Positions 39,407 through 48,453 of a stretch of DNA of 64,000 bases are shown piece by piece. The stretch lies in assembly GCF_000682675.1 (NCBI RefSeq), contig NZ_AWFA01000001.1:165698-229697 (forward strand), given 5' to 3'. The notes beneath the pieces are model-generated. The model did no database searches and was not told the origin of the DNA. It was given only the letters and a program-made list of their open reading frames with translations. The position numbers were made by a program, and so were the translations under genes. The DNA is from Hyphomonas pacifica (GTDB lineage: Bacteria > Pseudomonadota > Alphaproteobacteria > Caulobacterales > Hyphomonadaceae). Every line of letters starts with the position of its first letter. The first letter of the stretch is position 1.

Positions 39407-40915
39407 TCACAGGAAATGCCGCGGCTTGAAAGAAAACTCTGTCGGCGGAACAGCAACCCCACAGGCCCGCATCTGTCCTGCGCGGGAAAGATGCGCCGCC
39501 CCCTCCATCAGATTGAGGGCAATCTGACGAACTGTTCTATTATTGATCGGCTCAAGAAATGTCCCCGCAGCCCATTCATTGAACGCGCCCTGTGCCGGAC
39601 CACACCAGATCTGGTAATCCGAGACGCGGTCTTCCTCACCGTCGCGCGCCCATTGAGCCGCCATGAAAAGATACCGCCGCGCCACCAATGCCAGGCGCTT
39701 GTTGCCATCTGTCTCGGCACGTGAGGCTTCTTTGGGGTTTGCCTTCTGAATATAGGCACGCGTCTTTTGCCAGGCCGCAGGAAATGACTCGCCCAACACG
39801 CCATCCAGCCATTTGCGATCTTCCGTACTCATTGTTTCGTAAGATGCACCTGCCCGGTAAAACGCATGGAGCTTGCGCGCTCGCATCGCAAAAAGGGTTC
39901 CACGCTTCAGCACCTGAACCTCAATGCCCTGCTCAAACATATCTGCGGCGGGTGCCATGGTCACATCTGCCGGGCCCGCTTTCGCAAGCAGTTGACGCGC
40001 GCGCTCCGACAGTCCGGACTCGACCGCTGCCTGATTGACTGAGCCTGTCAGCACATAAGCCGCGCCCATCTGGAAAGCTGCAGCGACCCCGTGCGGAGTT
40101 GCAATGCCGCCGCCCAGGCCAATGCGGATCATGTTGGCGTCGATTCCTGACCGCTCCATCACACGGTCACGTGCGAGACACAGGGATGAAAAGAGCGGGG
40201 CCGCAGCCCGATTATCCGTATGGCCGCCGCTATCAGCCTCGGCCGTGATATCCAGCGCGACCGGAACCTGCGCAGCCAGGTCGGCCTGCGCCTCACTTAT
40301 ACGCCCTTCCGCGGCCAATGCCTTGAGAATGTTTTCAGGTGCGGGTGCCATGAACTGCTCAGCCACCTCAGCGCGGGAGACTTTCGCAAAAACATGGTTG
40401 GCACGTGTGATGCTGCCATCTTTGGCGCGGGCCAAACCCAAAGCGGTAAAACGCACGATTTCTGGAGACAGGCGCATATAGGCTGAGGCCGACAGCCGGC
40501 GCACACCTCGCTCCAGAAACAGGTCGACCACTCTGGCTTCATATCCGGGCTGTTGCGGAGAGTGGATAAGATTGGCGCCCCAGGAAATCTGATCCGGCCC
40601 AAGCACGGACTTGACCTCTTTCAGACCCACATCAATCGCATCAGGCTGCAGTCCGGCACTGCCATAAAAACCAACACAGCCACACCGAACTGCCTCGATC
40701 ACCATGCGCGGCGTGGCAATGCCTCTTGCCATTTCACCAACGACATAATTGAATCGAGCGCCATGCGCCTGTGCAAAGGCCCGATCTCCCAACCATTCGG
40801 GATAGATAGGAGGGAAGCAAGTACGCCCCTCCCCCGCCTTTACCGGAATTCCGCTTTCATCGACACAGACCTCTTCCCGCAAGCGGGAGAGAAATTGATC
40901 GCCTGAATACCCCAT
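39407..40915 (-). CDS. pfaD: Pfa synthase enoyl reductase (PfaD-like)
   Basis: FMN-dependent trans-acting enoyl reductase of Pfa synthases, TIM-barrel related to nitronate monooxygenase. FMN-site segments VDITAEADSGGHTDN and GLGGGIATPHGVAAAFQMGA are intact, and the conserved C-terminal tail (YQIWCGPAQGAFNEWA) is specific to PfaD. 502 residues. First gene of the operon pfaD-pfaA-KR-pfaC; in marine gammaproteobacteria pfaD comes last. A perfect 19-bp inverted repeat lies 20 bp upstream. Confidence 0.92.
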   Translation of the reverse strand: MGYSGDQFLSRLREEVCVDESGIPVKAGEGRTCFPPIYPEWLGDRAFAQAHGARFNYVVGEMARGIATPRMVIEAVRCGCVGFYGSAGLQPDAIDVGLKEVKSVLGPDQISWGANLIHSPQQPGYEARVVDLFLERGVRRLSASAYMRLSPEIVRFTALGLARAKDGSITRANHVFAKVSRAEVAEQFMAPAPENILKALAAEGRISEAQADLAAQVPVALDITAEADSGGHTDNRAAAPLFSSLCLARDRVMERSGIDANMIRIGLGGGIATPHGVAAAFQMGAAYVLTGSVNQAAVESGLSERARQLLAKAGPADVTMAPAADMFEQGIEVQVLKRGTLFAMRARKLHAFYRAGASYETMSTEDRKWLDGVLGESFPAAWQKTRAYIQKANPKEASRAETDGNKRLALVARRYLFMAAQWARDGEEDRVSDYQIWCGPAQGAFNEWAAGTFLEPINNRTVRQIALNLMEGAAHLSRAGQMRACGVAVPPTEFSFKPRHFL

Positions 40916-40935
40916 AAGCCTTCTCGCTCACACCA

Positions 40936-40954
40936 GATTCGAATTCTTCGAATC
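40936..40954 (-). promoter_or_regulatory. Candidate operator of the Pfa operon
   Basis: GATTCGAA-TTC-TTCGAATC, perfect 8-bp arms around a 3-bp spacer, ends 20 bp before the pfaD start. On the coding strand a -10-like GATAAT (40976-40971) lies just upstream, so the repeat would fall at about +10 to +30, a classic repressor position. No clear -35 is seen. The cognate regulator is unknown; the nearby TetR gene is broken. Confidence 0.55.
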
Positions 40955-41398
40955 CTCTAGACTAGACTCAATTATCACCTATCGTGGACCCTATACTCCC
41001 AAGAATCACCACAATGCGTGACATCTCTGCAAACAAAGCCCACCCATTAGTCAGCTCTGAACAGAAGCTTATCCCCCAAAGCCAACAAAGCAACCCAAAG
41101 TGGATTTATTTCATAAATCTATTTTGCGTGTGCATTTTTCCGGGAAGGTACGACCCATGCATTCTGTAGAAGTGCATGCAAGATGCGCACCACAGAGGGG
41201 CCTCAGCTTGACCTTAGTATTGCCATGAAATCGGTATTTCGCAGGGATTATTATCCGGCTTTTGAAACTTGCCAGCACCCTTGCGTCCCTTATTGGGAAC
41301 CCCTAGTGAACCACTCGGCTATCGTGTCCCAAACCGGCATGCTAGTGACCGGGAAAAGCCGCACCAACGGAACACCGACGTAACAAGGAAACGCCTGC
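40955..41398. other. Divergent intergenic region, no gene seen
   Basis: About 440 bp between the pfaD promoter and the aspartyl-protease gene. It contains a nested CTAG-A-CTAG repeat near 40957, and an imperfect inverted repeat (CATGCATTCT at 41156-41165 with AGAA-G-TGCATG at 41168-41178). Reading frames in it are short and lack ribosome sites. It must hold the promoter of the rightward operon, but no strong promoter stands out. Confidence 0.5.
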
Positions 41399-41926
41399 GT
41401 GAAGAACTTGAAACATCTCTTGGCTGCGGCGGCCCTAGCACCCATGATGGCAACGGCAGCATACGCCGACAGCAGTGACCGCACCAGCGATTCCACTGTT
41501 ATGGGATTTGTCGAAAACGTCTATGTTGGCAAATTGGGCCTGGAAATGAAAGGCAAGCTGGATACCGGTGCCGATTCCAGTTCGGTCTTCGCGCGTGATG
41601 TCCATATTTACAAAAAGTCTGGCAAGGATGACTGGGTCCGCTTCCGTCTTATCGGGAAGAATGGGCGCACGGTTCGCTACGACCAGAATGTAAGACGCTT
41701 CGCTTTGATCAAGCTTAAGAAAGGCGGCACGATTCGCCGGCCTGTCATTCACCTGCCTATTTGCATTGGCGGCGTTAAGGGACTCGCCGAGGTCAATCTG
41801 GCGGATCGTGAAGATTTCGAATATGACTTCCTCGTTGGTCGTGAATTCATGGCCTCCCGTATTCTAGTGGACTCGGCATCGACCTTCACCGCCGAAGGCA
41901 GCTGCGAAAAAGACGACCGTGAATAG
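41399..41926 (+). CDS. Secreted retropepsin-like aspartyl protease (RimK-associated type)
   Basis: A signal peptide (about 1-23, cleavage near AAYA) is followed by a single-lobe pepsin-like domain with the catalytic KLDTGADSSSV motif at about residue 54. This matches the family Pfam calls putative ATP-dependent zinc protease, better viewed as an aspartyl protease and usually encoded with ATP-grasp ligases. 175 residues. GTG start with AAGGAA about 9 nt upstream. Overlaps the next gene by 8 bp. Expected location: periplasm. Substrate unknown; with its two partners it probably trims or recycles a ligated peptide tag. Confidence 0.85.
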   Translation: MKNLKHLLAAAALAPMMATAAYADSSDRTSDSTVMGFVENVYVGKLGLEMKGKLDTGADSSSVFARDVHIYKKSGKDDWVRFRLIGKNGRTVRYDQNVRRFALIKLKKGGTIRRPVIHLPICIGGVKGLAEVNLADREDFEYDFLVGREFMASRILVDSASTFTAEGSCEKDDRE

Positions 41927-43451
41927 TTTCACCCATACCCGACTGCTCGCCCTTCTGTTGACAATTATCGGGCTGAGCATCTTCGCCACAAAAGTTGTGC
42001 GATACGATTACCCCCTGTCGCCGGGTGCCCGCACAACGACGTGGGATTTCGAAATTTATCTGGATTTCGACACCAACAATCAGCCCGTCCGGCTGGAAAC
42101 CTTCATTCCCTCCAATAGCGAGAGCCGCCGAGTTTCCCAGGAACAGTTCTATAATGGCGCGTTCGGTCTGCGGCTGGATACCAAATCCACTGAAGGTCGC
42201 ACCGCCATCTGGACCTACAGGTATCCGAATGATCGCAAGGTGCTGCGCTATCGCGCGCGCTTGGTTGGGGAGACCGAAAGCACGCCGCTGCCGGAAGGCA
42301 TGCATCGCAAGCTGCAACGCGCTGCGCCAGAAACCGAGAATGATCTTGAACGTCAGGCCTTTCTGGTCTGGTCGACCGATCTGCGGCGTCGCTCTGCCGA
42401 TGATGAATCCCTTGCCGATCTCGTCCTGCAGGAGATCTTCGTGGATGAAGACGTTGATGAGGTCGAGGCCCTGCTCTCGCCTACCCTGCCATCCTCCATT
42501 AGCCGACTGGCTCTGGCCCGCGATGTCCTGACCGCCCAAGGTATTCCGGCACGCGTTGCAAATGGTATCTATCTGGACCAGGCTCGTCGCCGCGCCGAGA
42601 TTCACCACTGGCTGGAATATTATGCCGATGGTGCCGACCATCGGTATTTCCCAGGCCTAGATCCTGAAGAGTTTTTCACGATCTGGCACGGAACGGATGA
42701 CTTCATCCGCGCCGAAGGCATTTCCGATCTGGACTTGCAGGTAAGCATTGAGCCTGTAAACGCAGCCGTATCTGATGTTGCCCAGCGCGTCGCGCGCGAT
42801 GAAGGGTCTGCGATGCAATGGTTCGGCTTCAACCGCCTGCCCATCACGACACAGCTTGTCTATCAGGTGATCGTAACCATTCCTGTCGGCATCCTGATGC
42901 TGGTTTTCCTGCGCCAGTTCATCGGCTTGCAAACACTTGGCACTTTCATGCCTGTGCTGATCGGGATTGCCTTCCGGGAAACCGCCTTGCTGAACGGCAT
43001 CATCCTGTTCACGGCCCTGATTGCTCTGGGTCTTGCCGTCCGCTTCTATCTTGAGAGACTGAAGCTGCTACTTGTACCGAGATTGGCAACAGTGGTCGTT
43101 TTCATTGTCATCTGTATGGCTGTCGTGGCACAGCTGATGTCAAATACCGGGCAGCGCATTGGCCTTTCGATCTCCCTGTTCCCGATGGTCATCCTGACGA
43201 TGACAATCGAGCGCATGTCGATTGTGTGGGAAGAATACTCTGCGACAGATGCTATCAAGCAAGGGCTCGGCAGCCTGCTCGTCGCATCCGCTGCTTATCT
43301 CGTGATGACCAATGAGACAGTTGAATATTTCATGTTCAACTTCCCTGAACTGCTCCTCGTGATCATGGCGATCTGCCTGCTGATGGGCAAATATACCGGC
43401 CTGCGTCTCAGCGAGCTGATCCGCTTCCGCGAACTGGATACGCGCAAATGA
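41919..43451 (+). CDS. Inactive transglutaminase fused to seven transmembrane helices
   Basis: One N-terminal TM segment (about 5-25), a periplasmic transglutaminase-like domain (about 35-290) without an obvious catalytic Cys-His-Asp triad, then about seven hydrophobic helices (from about residue 305 to 495). This is the known inactive-transglutaminase/7TM architecture found between an aspartyl protease and an ATP-grasp ligase. 510 residues. Likely a membrane receptor or scaffold binding the peptide handled by its neighbours. The stop overlaps the next ATG (ATGA). Confidence 0.85.
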   Translation: MNSFTHTRLLALLLTIIGLSIFATKVVRYDYPLSPGARTTTWDFEIYLDFDTNNQPVRLETFIPSNSESRRVSQEQFYNGAFGLRLDTKSTEGRTAIWTYRYPNDRKVLRYRARLVGETESTPLPEGMHRKLQRAAPETENDLERQAFLVWSTDLRRRSADDESLADLVLQEIFVDEDVDEVEALLSPTLPSSISRLALARDVLTAQGIPARVANGIYLDQARRRAEIHHWLEYYADGADHRYFPGLDPEEFFTIWHGTDDFIRAEGISDLDLQVSIEPVNAAVSDVAQRVARDEGSAMQWFGFNRLPITTQLVYQVIVTIPVGILMLVFLRQFIGLQTLGTFMPVLIGIAFRETALLNGIILFTALIALGLAVRFYLERLKLLLVPRLATVVVFIVICMAVVAQLMSNTGQRIGLSISLFPMVILTMTIERMSIVWEEYSATDAIKQGLGSLLVASAAYLVMTNETVEYFMFNFPELLLVIMAICLLMGKYTGLRLSELIRFRELDTRK

Positions 43452-44407
43452 TTGGGCGTTATCGAGCATTGCGGCGCGCCGGATTGCTCGGGATTAACGA
43501 GCGGAATCTCCGCCTCGTCAATGAACTGAATCCGCGCCGCCTGATCCGTCTAGTGGACGACAAGCGGGAAACCAAGCGGCTCGCCATGGCCGCGGGGATT
43601 CCCACACCGGAATTGTATGGCGTAATCGCCAACCCGTTCCATATGCGCCATCTGGAATCCTATCTGGACAAGCCGGACGGTGTGGTTATCAAGCCGGCCA
43701 ATGGCTCACAGGGCAACGGCATTCAGGTTCTTATGGAACCGATGCGCGGCGGGTGGCGCCGGTCAAATGGCCAGCGCGCCCTTCTGGAGGATATCCGGTT
43801 CCACGTGAACAATATCCTCTCCGGCATGTACAGCCTCAGCGGCCAGCCGGATGTGGCGATGTTCGAATACCGCGTAAAATTTGACGAGATATTCAATCCG
43901 ATCTCGTTTGGCGGTGTCCCCGATATTCGTATCATTGTGGTGCGCGGCATACCTGCTGTGGCAATGGTGCGACTGCCGACCGCAGAGTCAGATGGCAAGG
44001 CCAACCTCCACAAGGGCGGCGTCGGCGTCGGTCTGGACCTTGTCACAGGCAAGACGCTGAGCGGTATGCAAAATGGCAAGACGACTGACATTCACCCCGA
44101 TACGGCCAACCCACTGAAGAATTTCTCGGTGCCGCACTGGGACGCGATGCTGGAAATGGCCGCCAAGGCCTATGATGTGACCGGGCTCGGCTATCTCGGC
44201 GCTGATATCGTACTGGACAAGGGCAAAGGCCCCCTGCTTCTGGAGCTGAACGCCCGGCCTGGCCTCGCCATCCAGATTGCGAACCGTATCGGCATCCGCC
44301 CGCTACTTAATGCGACGCTGGAAGCAGATACCGAGGGCATGGACGCCTTGGCCCGCGTTGAGCTTGCCCGCAAACTTTACCGCCAGAATGTGCCGGAAGT
44401 CGTCTAG
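43448..44407 (+). CDS. ATP-grasp ligase, alpha-L-glutamate ligase-like
   Basis: Cytosolic ATP-grasp enzyme predicted to form peptide-like amide bonds. Recognisable parts: GVVIKPANGSQGNGIQVL (nucleotide lid), DVAMFEYRVKFDEIF, and the metal-binding end LGADIVLDKGKGPLLLELNARPG. 319 residues, the usual length of this RimK-like subgroup. Third gene of the aspartyl-protease / 7TM / ligase operon, overlapping by 4 bp, and converging on the Anbu operon with 7 bp between stops. Confidence 0.87.
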   Translation: MIGRYRALRRAGLLGINERNLRLVNELNPRRLIRLVDDKRETKRLAMAAGIPTPELYGVIANPFHMRHLESYLDKPDGVVIKPANGSQGNGIQVLMEPMRGGWRRSNGQRALLEDIRFHVNNILSGMYSLSGQPDVAMFEYRVKFDEIFNPISFGGVPDIRIIVVRGIPAVAMVRLPTAESDGKANLHKGGVGVGLDLVTGKTLSGMQNGKTTDIHPDTANPLKNFSVPHWDAMLEMAAKAYDVTGLGYLGADIVLDKGKGPLLLELNARPGLAIQIANRIGIRPLLNATLEADTEGMDALARVELARKLYRQNVPEVV

Positions 44408-44414
44408 GTCCTCG

Positions 44415-45146
44415 CTAGAATTCGTAGTCCGGCAGGGAATTGAAGGCGAGCTTCAAGGCATCGCCCCAACGTGAGGATATAGTCGAGAAGTACGGATCGT
44501 TCTCTTCTACCCGACGCTGGGCAGCAACCTTGCACGTATCTCTCTCGATCGTTTGCAAATCCAGCGGCATGCCAACAGACAAGTTCGCCTTCAGTGTAGA
44601 GTCGAAAGACACGTAGAGCAGTTTGACCGCCTCTTCGAAGGTCATCTCCGGTCGATAGGCGCGCAGAATGATTGGGCGACCATACTTGGTCTCCCCTACC
44701 TGAAAGAAGGGCGTCTCGTCACTGGCTTCAATGAAGTTGCCTTCCGGATAGACCAGGAAAAGGCGCGGGCCGATCCCCGCAATCTGACCGCCGACAATCA
44801 TGGTCGCGCCAAAGGGAGATTCAGATTCCGGACCATCAGACCCTTGTGTGCGGATCACTTCCTTCAGGGTCTCGCCGACAAGATTGGCTACCTGAAACAT
44901 GGTGGTTGCGGCCATGATGCTGGGATCACGATCTTCGGGTGCCTTGAGGCGCTCATCCAGAAGGCTGATCACAGCCTGCGTCGTTGCCAAATTCCCTGCA
45001 GTCAAAATTGTGATCACACGCTCACCCGGCTTTTCCCAGGTAAACATCTTGCGAAACTTGGAGATGTTGTCGACGCCCGCATTCGTGCGCGTGTCCGACA
45101 TGAAGATAAGGCCACGATCAAGCCGTAAAGCAACGCAATACGTCAC
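44415..45146 (-). CDS. Anbu proteasome-like peptidase
   Basis: Ntn-hydrolase of the Anbu (ancestral beta subunit) family related to HslV and 20S proteasome beta subunits. After Met removal Thr2 of MTYCVALRLDRGL would be the nucleophile; SDTRTNAGVDNISKFRKM is the family hallmark. 243 residues. Last of a four-gene unit with transglutaminase, alpha-E and circularly permuted ATP-grasp proteins, the standard Anbu context, predicted by comparative genomics to make and degrade a peptide tag. Self-compartmentalised rings are known for the family. Confidence 0.92.
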   Translation of the reverse strand: MTYCVALRLDRGLIFMSDTRTNAGVDNISKFRKMFTWEKPGERVITILTAGNLATTQAVISLLDERLKAPEDRDPSIMAATTMFQVANLVGETLKEVIRTQGSDGPESESPFGATMIVGGQIAGIGPRLFLVYPEGNFIEASDETPFFQVGETKYGRPIILRAYRPEMTFEEAVKLLYVSFDSTLKANLSVGMPLDLQTIERDTCKVAAQRRVEENDPYFSTISSRWGDALKLAFNSLPDYEF

Positions 45147-45179
45147 TCCGAATCCCTCCGCAGAAAACCAGCTGTCACT

Positions 45180-45980
45180 TTACTGTTGTACTTGGATGGA
45201 TACTACGAGATTTTCCCGTTCGGCCCCATATAGAAGGCCCCGCACAGGCGCCGCGTCTCTATAATCCAGCCCCGTTGCTACGCGGATGTAACGTGCATCC
45301 GGGCAGATGCGATTTGAGACATCAAAGCCTGTCCATCCGAGCCCATCGACCCATGCCTCGGCCCAAGCATGGCCAGCCTCCTGTTCAACACGGTCCATCA
45401 TCATCAGATAGCCGCTGACATAACGCGTTGGGAACCCGAGCAGCCGCGCCGTGGCGATGAACACATGCGCATGGTCTTGGCAGACGCCTCGCCCCAGTTT
45501 CAGCGCCTCCTCTGCATTGGTCTCGGCATCAGTGGTATCTGTCTCATAAATAATGGCCTCGCCGATCGCTCCCATCAGTTCGTGCAGAATATTCACATCC
45601 TTTGGAGAGGCATCCGGGAAACGGTCTGCCAAGGCGCGGATCTCTTTTCCCGGCGTGGTCAGCTTGGTCGCCCGTTCATACAGCCAGAGCGGGATAAGCT
45701 GGTTATGCGCGCCAGAGACGCCAGCGGTATCATGCGTTTCGACCTCTCCCTTGTAGGTGATCGCCACGCGCTCCGCACCCGGCTCGAGAGAGACCAGATC
45801 AACGAGATTTCCATGATGGTCGGAATAGCTGACTTCCTTGCGGGCACCATCAAGAACAAGATCCCAGGACAGTATGGATTGTGACGGCAGGTTCTGTGGC
45901 CGCTTGCGCACCTGCAGCAGCGCGTAACTCGCGCCGCGCTCATAAGTATATGTGGTCGTATGATCTACAGTCAGGCGCAT
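45180..45980 (-). CDS. Transglutaminase-like cysteine peptidase
   Basis: Bacterial transglutaminase-fold protein with an N-terminal immunoglobulin-like region (about 1-85) and a catalytic core: Cys in GRGVCQDHAHVF (about 168), His in AGHAWAEAWV, Asp in GFDVSN. The triad is complete, unlike the inactive domain of the neighbouring operon. 266 residues. No signal peptide, so probably cytoplasmic. Lies 4 bp after the alpha-E gene. Confidence 0.9.
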   Translation of the reverse strand: MRLTVDHTTTYTYERGASYALLQVRKRPQNLPSQSILSWDLVLDGARKEVSYSDHHGNLVDLVSLEPGAERVAITYKGEVETHDTAGVSGAHNQLIPLWLYERATKLTTPGKEIRALADRFPDASPKDVNILHELMGAIGEAIIYETDTTDAETNAEEALKLGRGVCQDHAHVFIATARLLGFPTRYVSGYLMMMDRVEQEAGHAWAEAWVDGLGWTGFDVSNRICPDARYIRVATGLDYRDAAPVRGLLYGAERENLVVSIQVQQ

Positions 45981-45984
45981 TGCT

Positions 45985-46926
45985 TCACTCCATGAACCTG
46001 TAGTCTTGCACGATCTGGTAAGACAAGGCGCCGTTGCGGCCCATGAAGTCCGTCAGGAATTCATGCAGTCCATCATGGAAAACGTTCTTGATGGACGCGG
46101 CAGTAAGGCGGGCCTCAAGAGACTCTGCCAGATCATGCGATGGCATTCTCTGCCCATATTGAGCGAACAGGCCCTGCAACTGAAAACTGATTGTATCATA
46201 ACAATAAGCGAGCGATCTGGGCAGGCGCGTGTCGAATATCAGAAAGTCCGCAATGGCCATGGGGGTGATATTGCCACCATTCAGCCAGTGGAACGCCCGC
46301 TCTGCTGATGCAGACCGCAAGATCATCTCCCATTGAACATTGTCCAGTGAAGACCCGATCGATGCGCTGGACGGCAGGAGCACATAATACTTCGTGTCCA
46401 GAATACGGGCGGTACTGTCGGCCCGCTCGATCATCACACCCAAAAATATGAAATTGTAGATGTCGTTGCGTAGCATTGTGCCCGCCGTCGTACCACGCAC
46501 CTGCGCGCCCTGCTGACGGATCAGGTTCAGCACTTCCGGCAAGTCAGCCTCTGACGGTGCCCGGCGCAAGGCTTCCTTTGCCGTTATCCAGAAATCATTG
46601 ATCGACTCCCACATTTCTCGGGTAAGGGCCGTGCGGGTCATCCGCGCATTCTCGCGCGCCGTGTGCAGCGTCGACAGAACACTCACAGGATTACTCCGGT
46701 CCCTGAGGACAAAGTCAGCAACCTTGTCCCCTCGGATGACTTCATGCTTTTCCAGATATGCGTCCCGGCACCCGGCCGCCGTTATGACGGAGCCCCACTC
46801 TTCCTCTCCCGCCTCGGCACGGGTCAGCGCCATACGGAAACCCGCCTCGACAAGGCGCGCCGTATTCTCCGCTCTTTCCATATATCGGGCCATCCAGAAC
46901 AGACCCGCGGCAGTTCTGCCCAGCAT
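45985..46926 (-). CDS. Alpha-E domain protein
   Basis: All-helical alpha-E protein (LGRTAAGLFWMARYMERAENTARLV is trimmed here to its first part; the domain opens at AGLFWMARYMERAENTARL). 313 residues, normal. It always accompanies circularly permuted ATP-grasp and transglutaminase genes and is thought to be part of their complex; its biochemical role is not known. Three bp separate it from the ATP-grasp gene. Confidence 0.9.
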   Translation of the reverse strand: MLGRTAAGLFWMARYMERAENTARLVEAGFRMALTRAEAGEEEWGSVITAAGCRDAYLEKHEVIRGDKVADFVLRDRSNPVSVLSTLHTARENARMTRTALTREMWESINDFWITAKEALRRAPSEADLPEVLNLIRQQGAQVRGTTAGTMLRNDIYNFIFLGVMIERADSTARILDTKYYVLLPSSASIGSSLDNVQWEMILRSASAERAFHWLNGGNITPMAIADFLIFDTRLPRSLAYCYDTISFQLQGLFAQYGQRMPSHDLAESLEARLTAASIKNVFHDGLHEFLTDFMGRNGALSYQIVQDYRFME

Positions 46927-46929
46927 GGT

Positions 46930-48363
46930 CTAGTCTCCCTTCAGTACCCAAGTATCTTTGGTTCCGCCGCCCTGGCTGGAATTGACCACCAGAGAGCCCT
47001 TCTTCATGGCAACGCGCGTCAACCCGCCAGGTGTTACGTTCACGCCTTCGGGAGAGACAAGCACAAATGGCCGCAAATCCACATGGCGAGGGGACAAGCC
47101 GCCCCGCGTAAGAACCGGCACTGTGGACAGCGCAAGTGTTGGCTGCGCGATATAATTGGCCGGCTTGGCCTTCAGTTTCTGACGGAAGGCCGCAACATCC
47201 TTCTTGCTGGCCGCAGGCCCGACCAACATGCCGTAGCCGCCAGAACCGTGCACCTCCTTCACCACAAGTTCTTCCAAATGCTCCAACACATAAGCGAGCG
47301 CATCCTTTTCAGCGCAGCGCCAGGTCGGAACGTTCTGCAATAGAGGCTTCTGGCCTGTATAGAACTCCACAATGTCCGGCATGTAAGAGTAGATCGCCTT
47401 GTCATCGGCAATGCCTGTACCCGGAGCATTTGCAATGGCAATACTTCCCGCCCTGTAGGCGTCCATAATGCCGGCGACACCCAACAGGGAATCAGGCCGG
47501 AAATTCAACGGGTCAAGGAAATCATCATCGACCCGGCGATAGAGCACATCAATTGGTTCATAGCCCTGCGTTGTGCGCATAGCGACCCGGCCATTTACGA
47601 CCCTAAGGTCATGCCCCTCGACCAGTTCGACCCCCATCTGGTCTGCCAGGAAAGCGTGTTCGAAATAGGCCGAGTTATGTATGCCCGGCGTCAGAACCGC
47701 GACAGTCGGCCGGTCGCGCGTTACTGCCGGGGCCGACCGCTCCAAAGACTTGCGAAGCGCCATGGGATAGCCGGACACTCTCTCAACCTGAACCTGAGAG
47801 AACAGTTCGGGAAACATCTTCAGCATCGTTTCCCGGTTCTCCAGCATGTAGGAGACCCCCGAGGGTGTGCGAGCATTGTCTTCCAGCACAAAGAATTCAT
47901 TCGGGCCGGTGCGAACAAGATCTATACCGACAATATGCGTATAGATGCTGCCCGGTGGATCAAAACCAATCATCTGCGGAAGAAACGCATCATTCTGACT
48001 AATCAGATGCTCCGGAATACGCCCGGCGCGAACAATCTCCTGCCGATGATAGATGTCATACAGGAAGGCATTGATCGCTTTCACCCGCTGTTCAATGCCG
48101 CGGGTGAGCTGCGCCCACTCGCCTGCCCCGATAATACGCGGCACAAGGTCAAACGGGATCAGGCGCTCGTCCGCTTCTGTCTCGCCATATACATTGAATG
48201 TAATGCCCGTCCTGCGAAAGAAGGTCTGCGCATCGCGCGACTTCTTCAGAAGGGCGTTGGCTGTTCTGTTCTCCAACCACGCACAGTAATCGGAGTAAGG
48301 CGCACGAATGCCCTCTCCCTTTCCATGCATCTCATCGAAAAAAATATCATCACTCCCGGCCAT
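46930..48363 (-). CDS. Circularly permuted ATP-grasp protein (type 2)
   Basis: Predicted peptide ligase with permuted ATP-grasp order. Typical segments: RGIEQRVKAINAFLYDIYH near 90-110, LVRTGPNEFFVLEDNARTPSG about 148-168 and the nucleotide-binding ELVVKEVHGSGGYGMLVGP about 365-383. 477 residues. First gene of the Anbu operon as transcribed leftward; 90 bp separate it from the trehalose operon upstream, so read-through from there is possible. Confidence 0.9.
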   Translation of the reverse strand: MAGSDDIFFDEMHGKGEGIRAPYSDYCAWLENRTANALLKKSRDAQTFFRRTGITFNVYGETEADERLIPFDLVPRIIGAGEWAQLTRGIEQRVKAINAFLYDIYHRQEIVRAGRIPEHLISQNDAFLPQMIGFDPPGSIYTHIVGIDLVRTGPNEFFVLEDNARTPSGVSYMLENRETMLKMFPELFSQVQVERVSGYPMALRKSLERSAPAVTRDRPTVAVLTPGIHNSAYFEHAFLADQMGVELVEGHDLRVVNGRVAMRTTQGYEPIDVLYRRVDDDFLDPLNFRPDSLLGVAGIMDAYRAGSIAIANAPGTGIADDKAIYSYMPDIVEFYTGQKPLLQNVPTWRCAEKDALAYVLEHLEELVVKEVHGSGGYGMLVGPAASKKDVAAFRQKLKAKPANYIAQPTLALSTVPVLTRGGLSPRHVDLRPFVLVSPEGVNVTPGGLTRVAMKKGSLVVNSSQGGGTKDTWVLKGD

Positions 48364-48453
48364 CTACTCACCAACGCACAGCTGTCAGATAGGTTCAACC
48401 AAAGCATTCTGCGGCGCGTTCTATCCATATGCGCTATGCATTTACGTGCAGAC

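Noticed and set aside
41000..41398. Far-side attachment site (repeat of the tRNA-Leu 3' end) for a putative Pfa island
   Set aside because: I looked for the tRNA terminal sequence near 41 kb and found no convincing copy, and no integrase gene is present.
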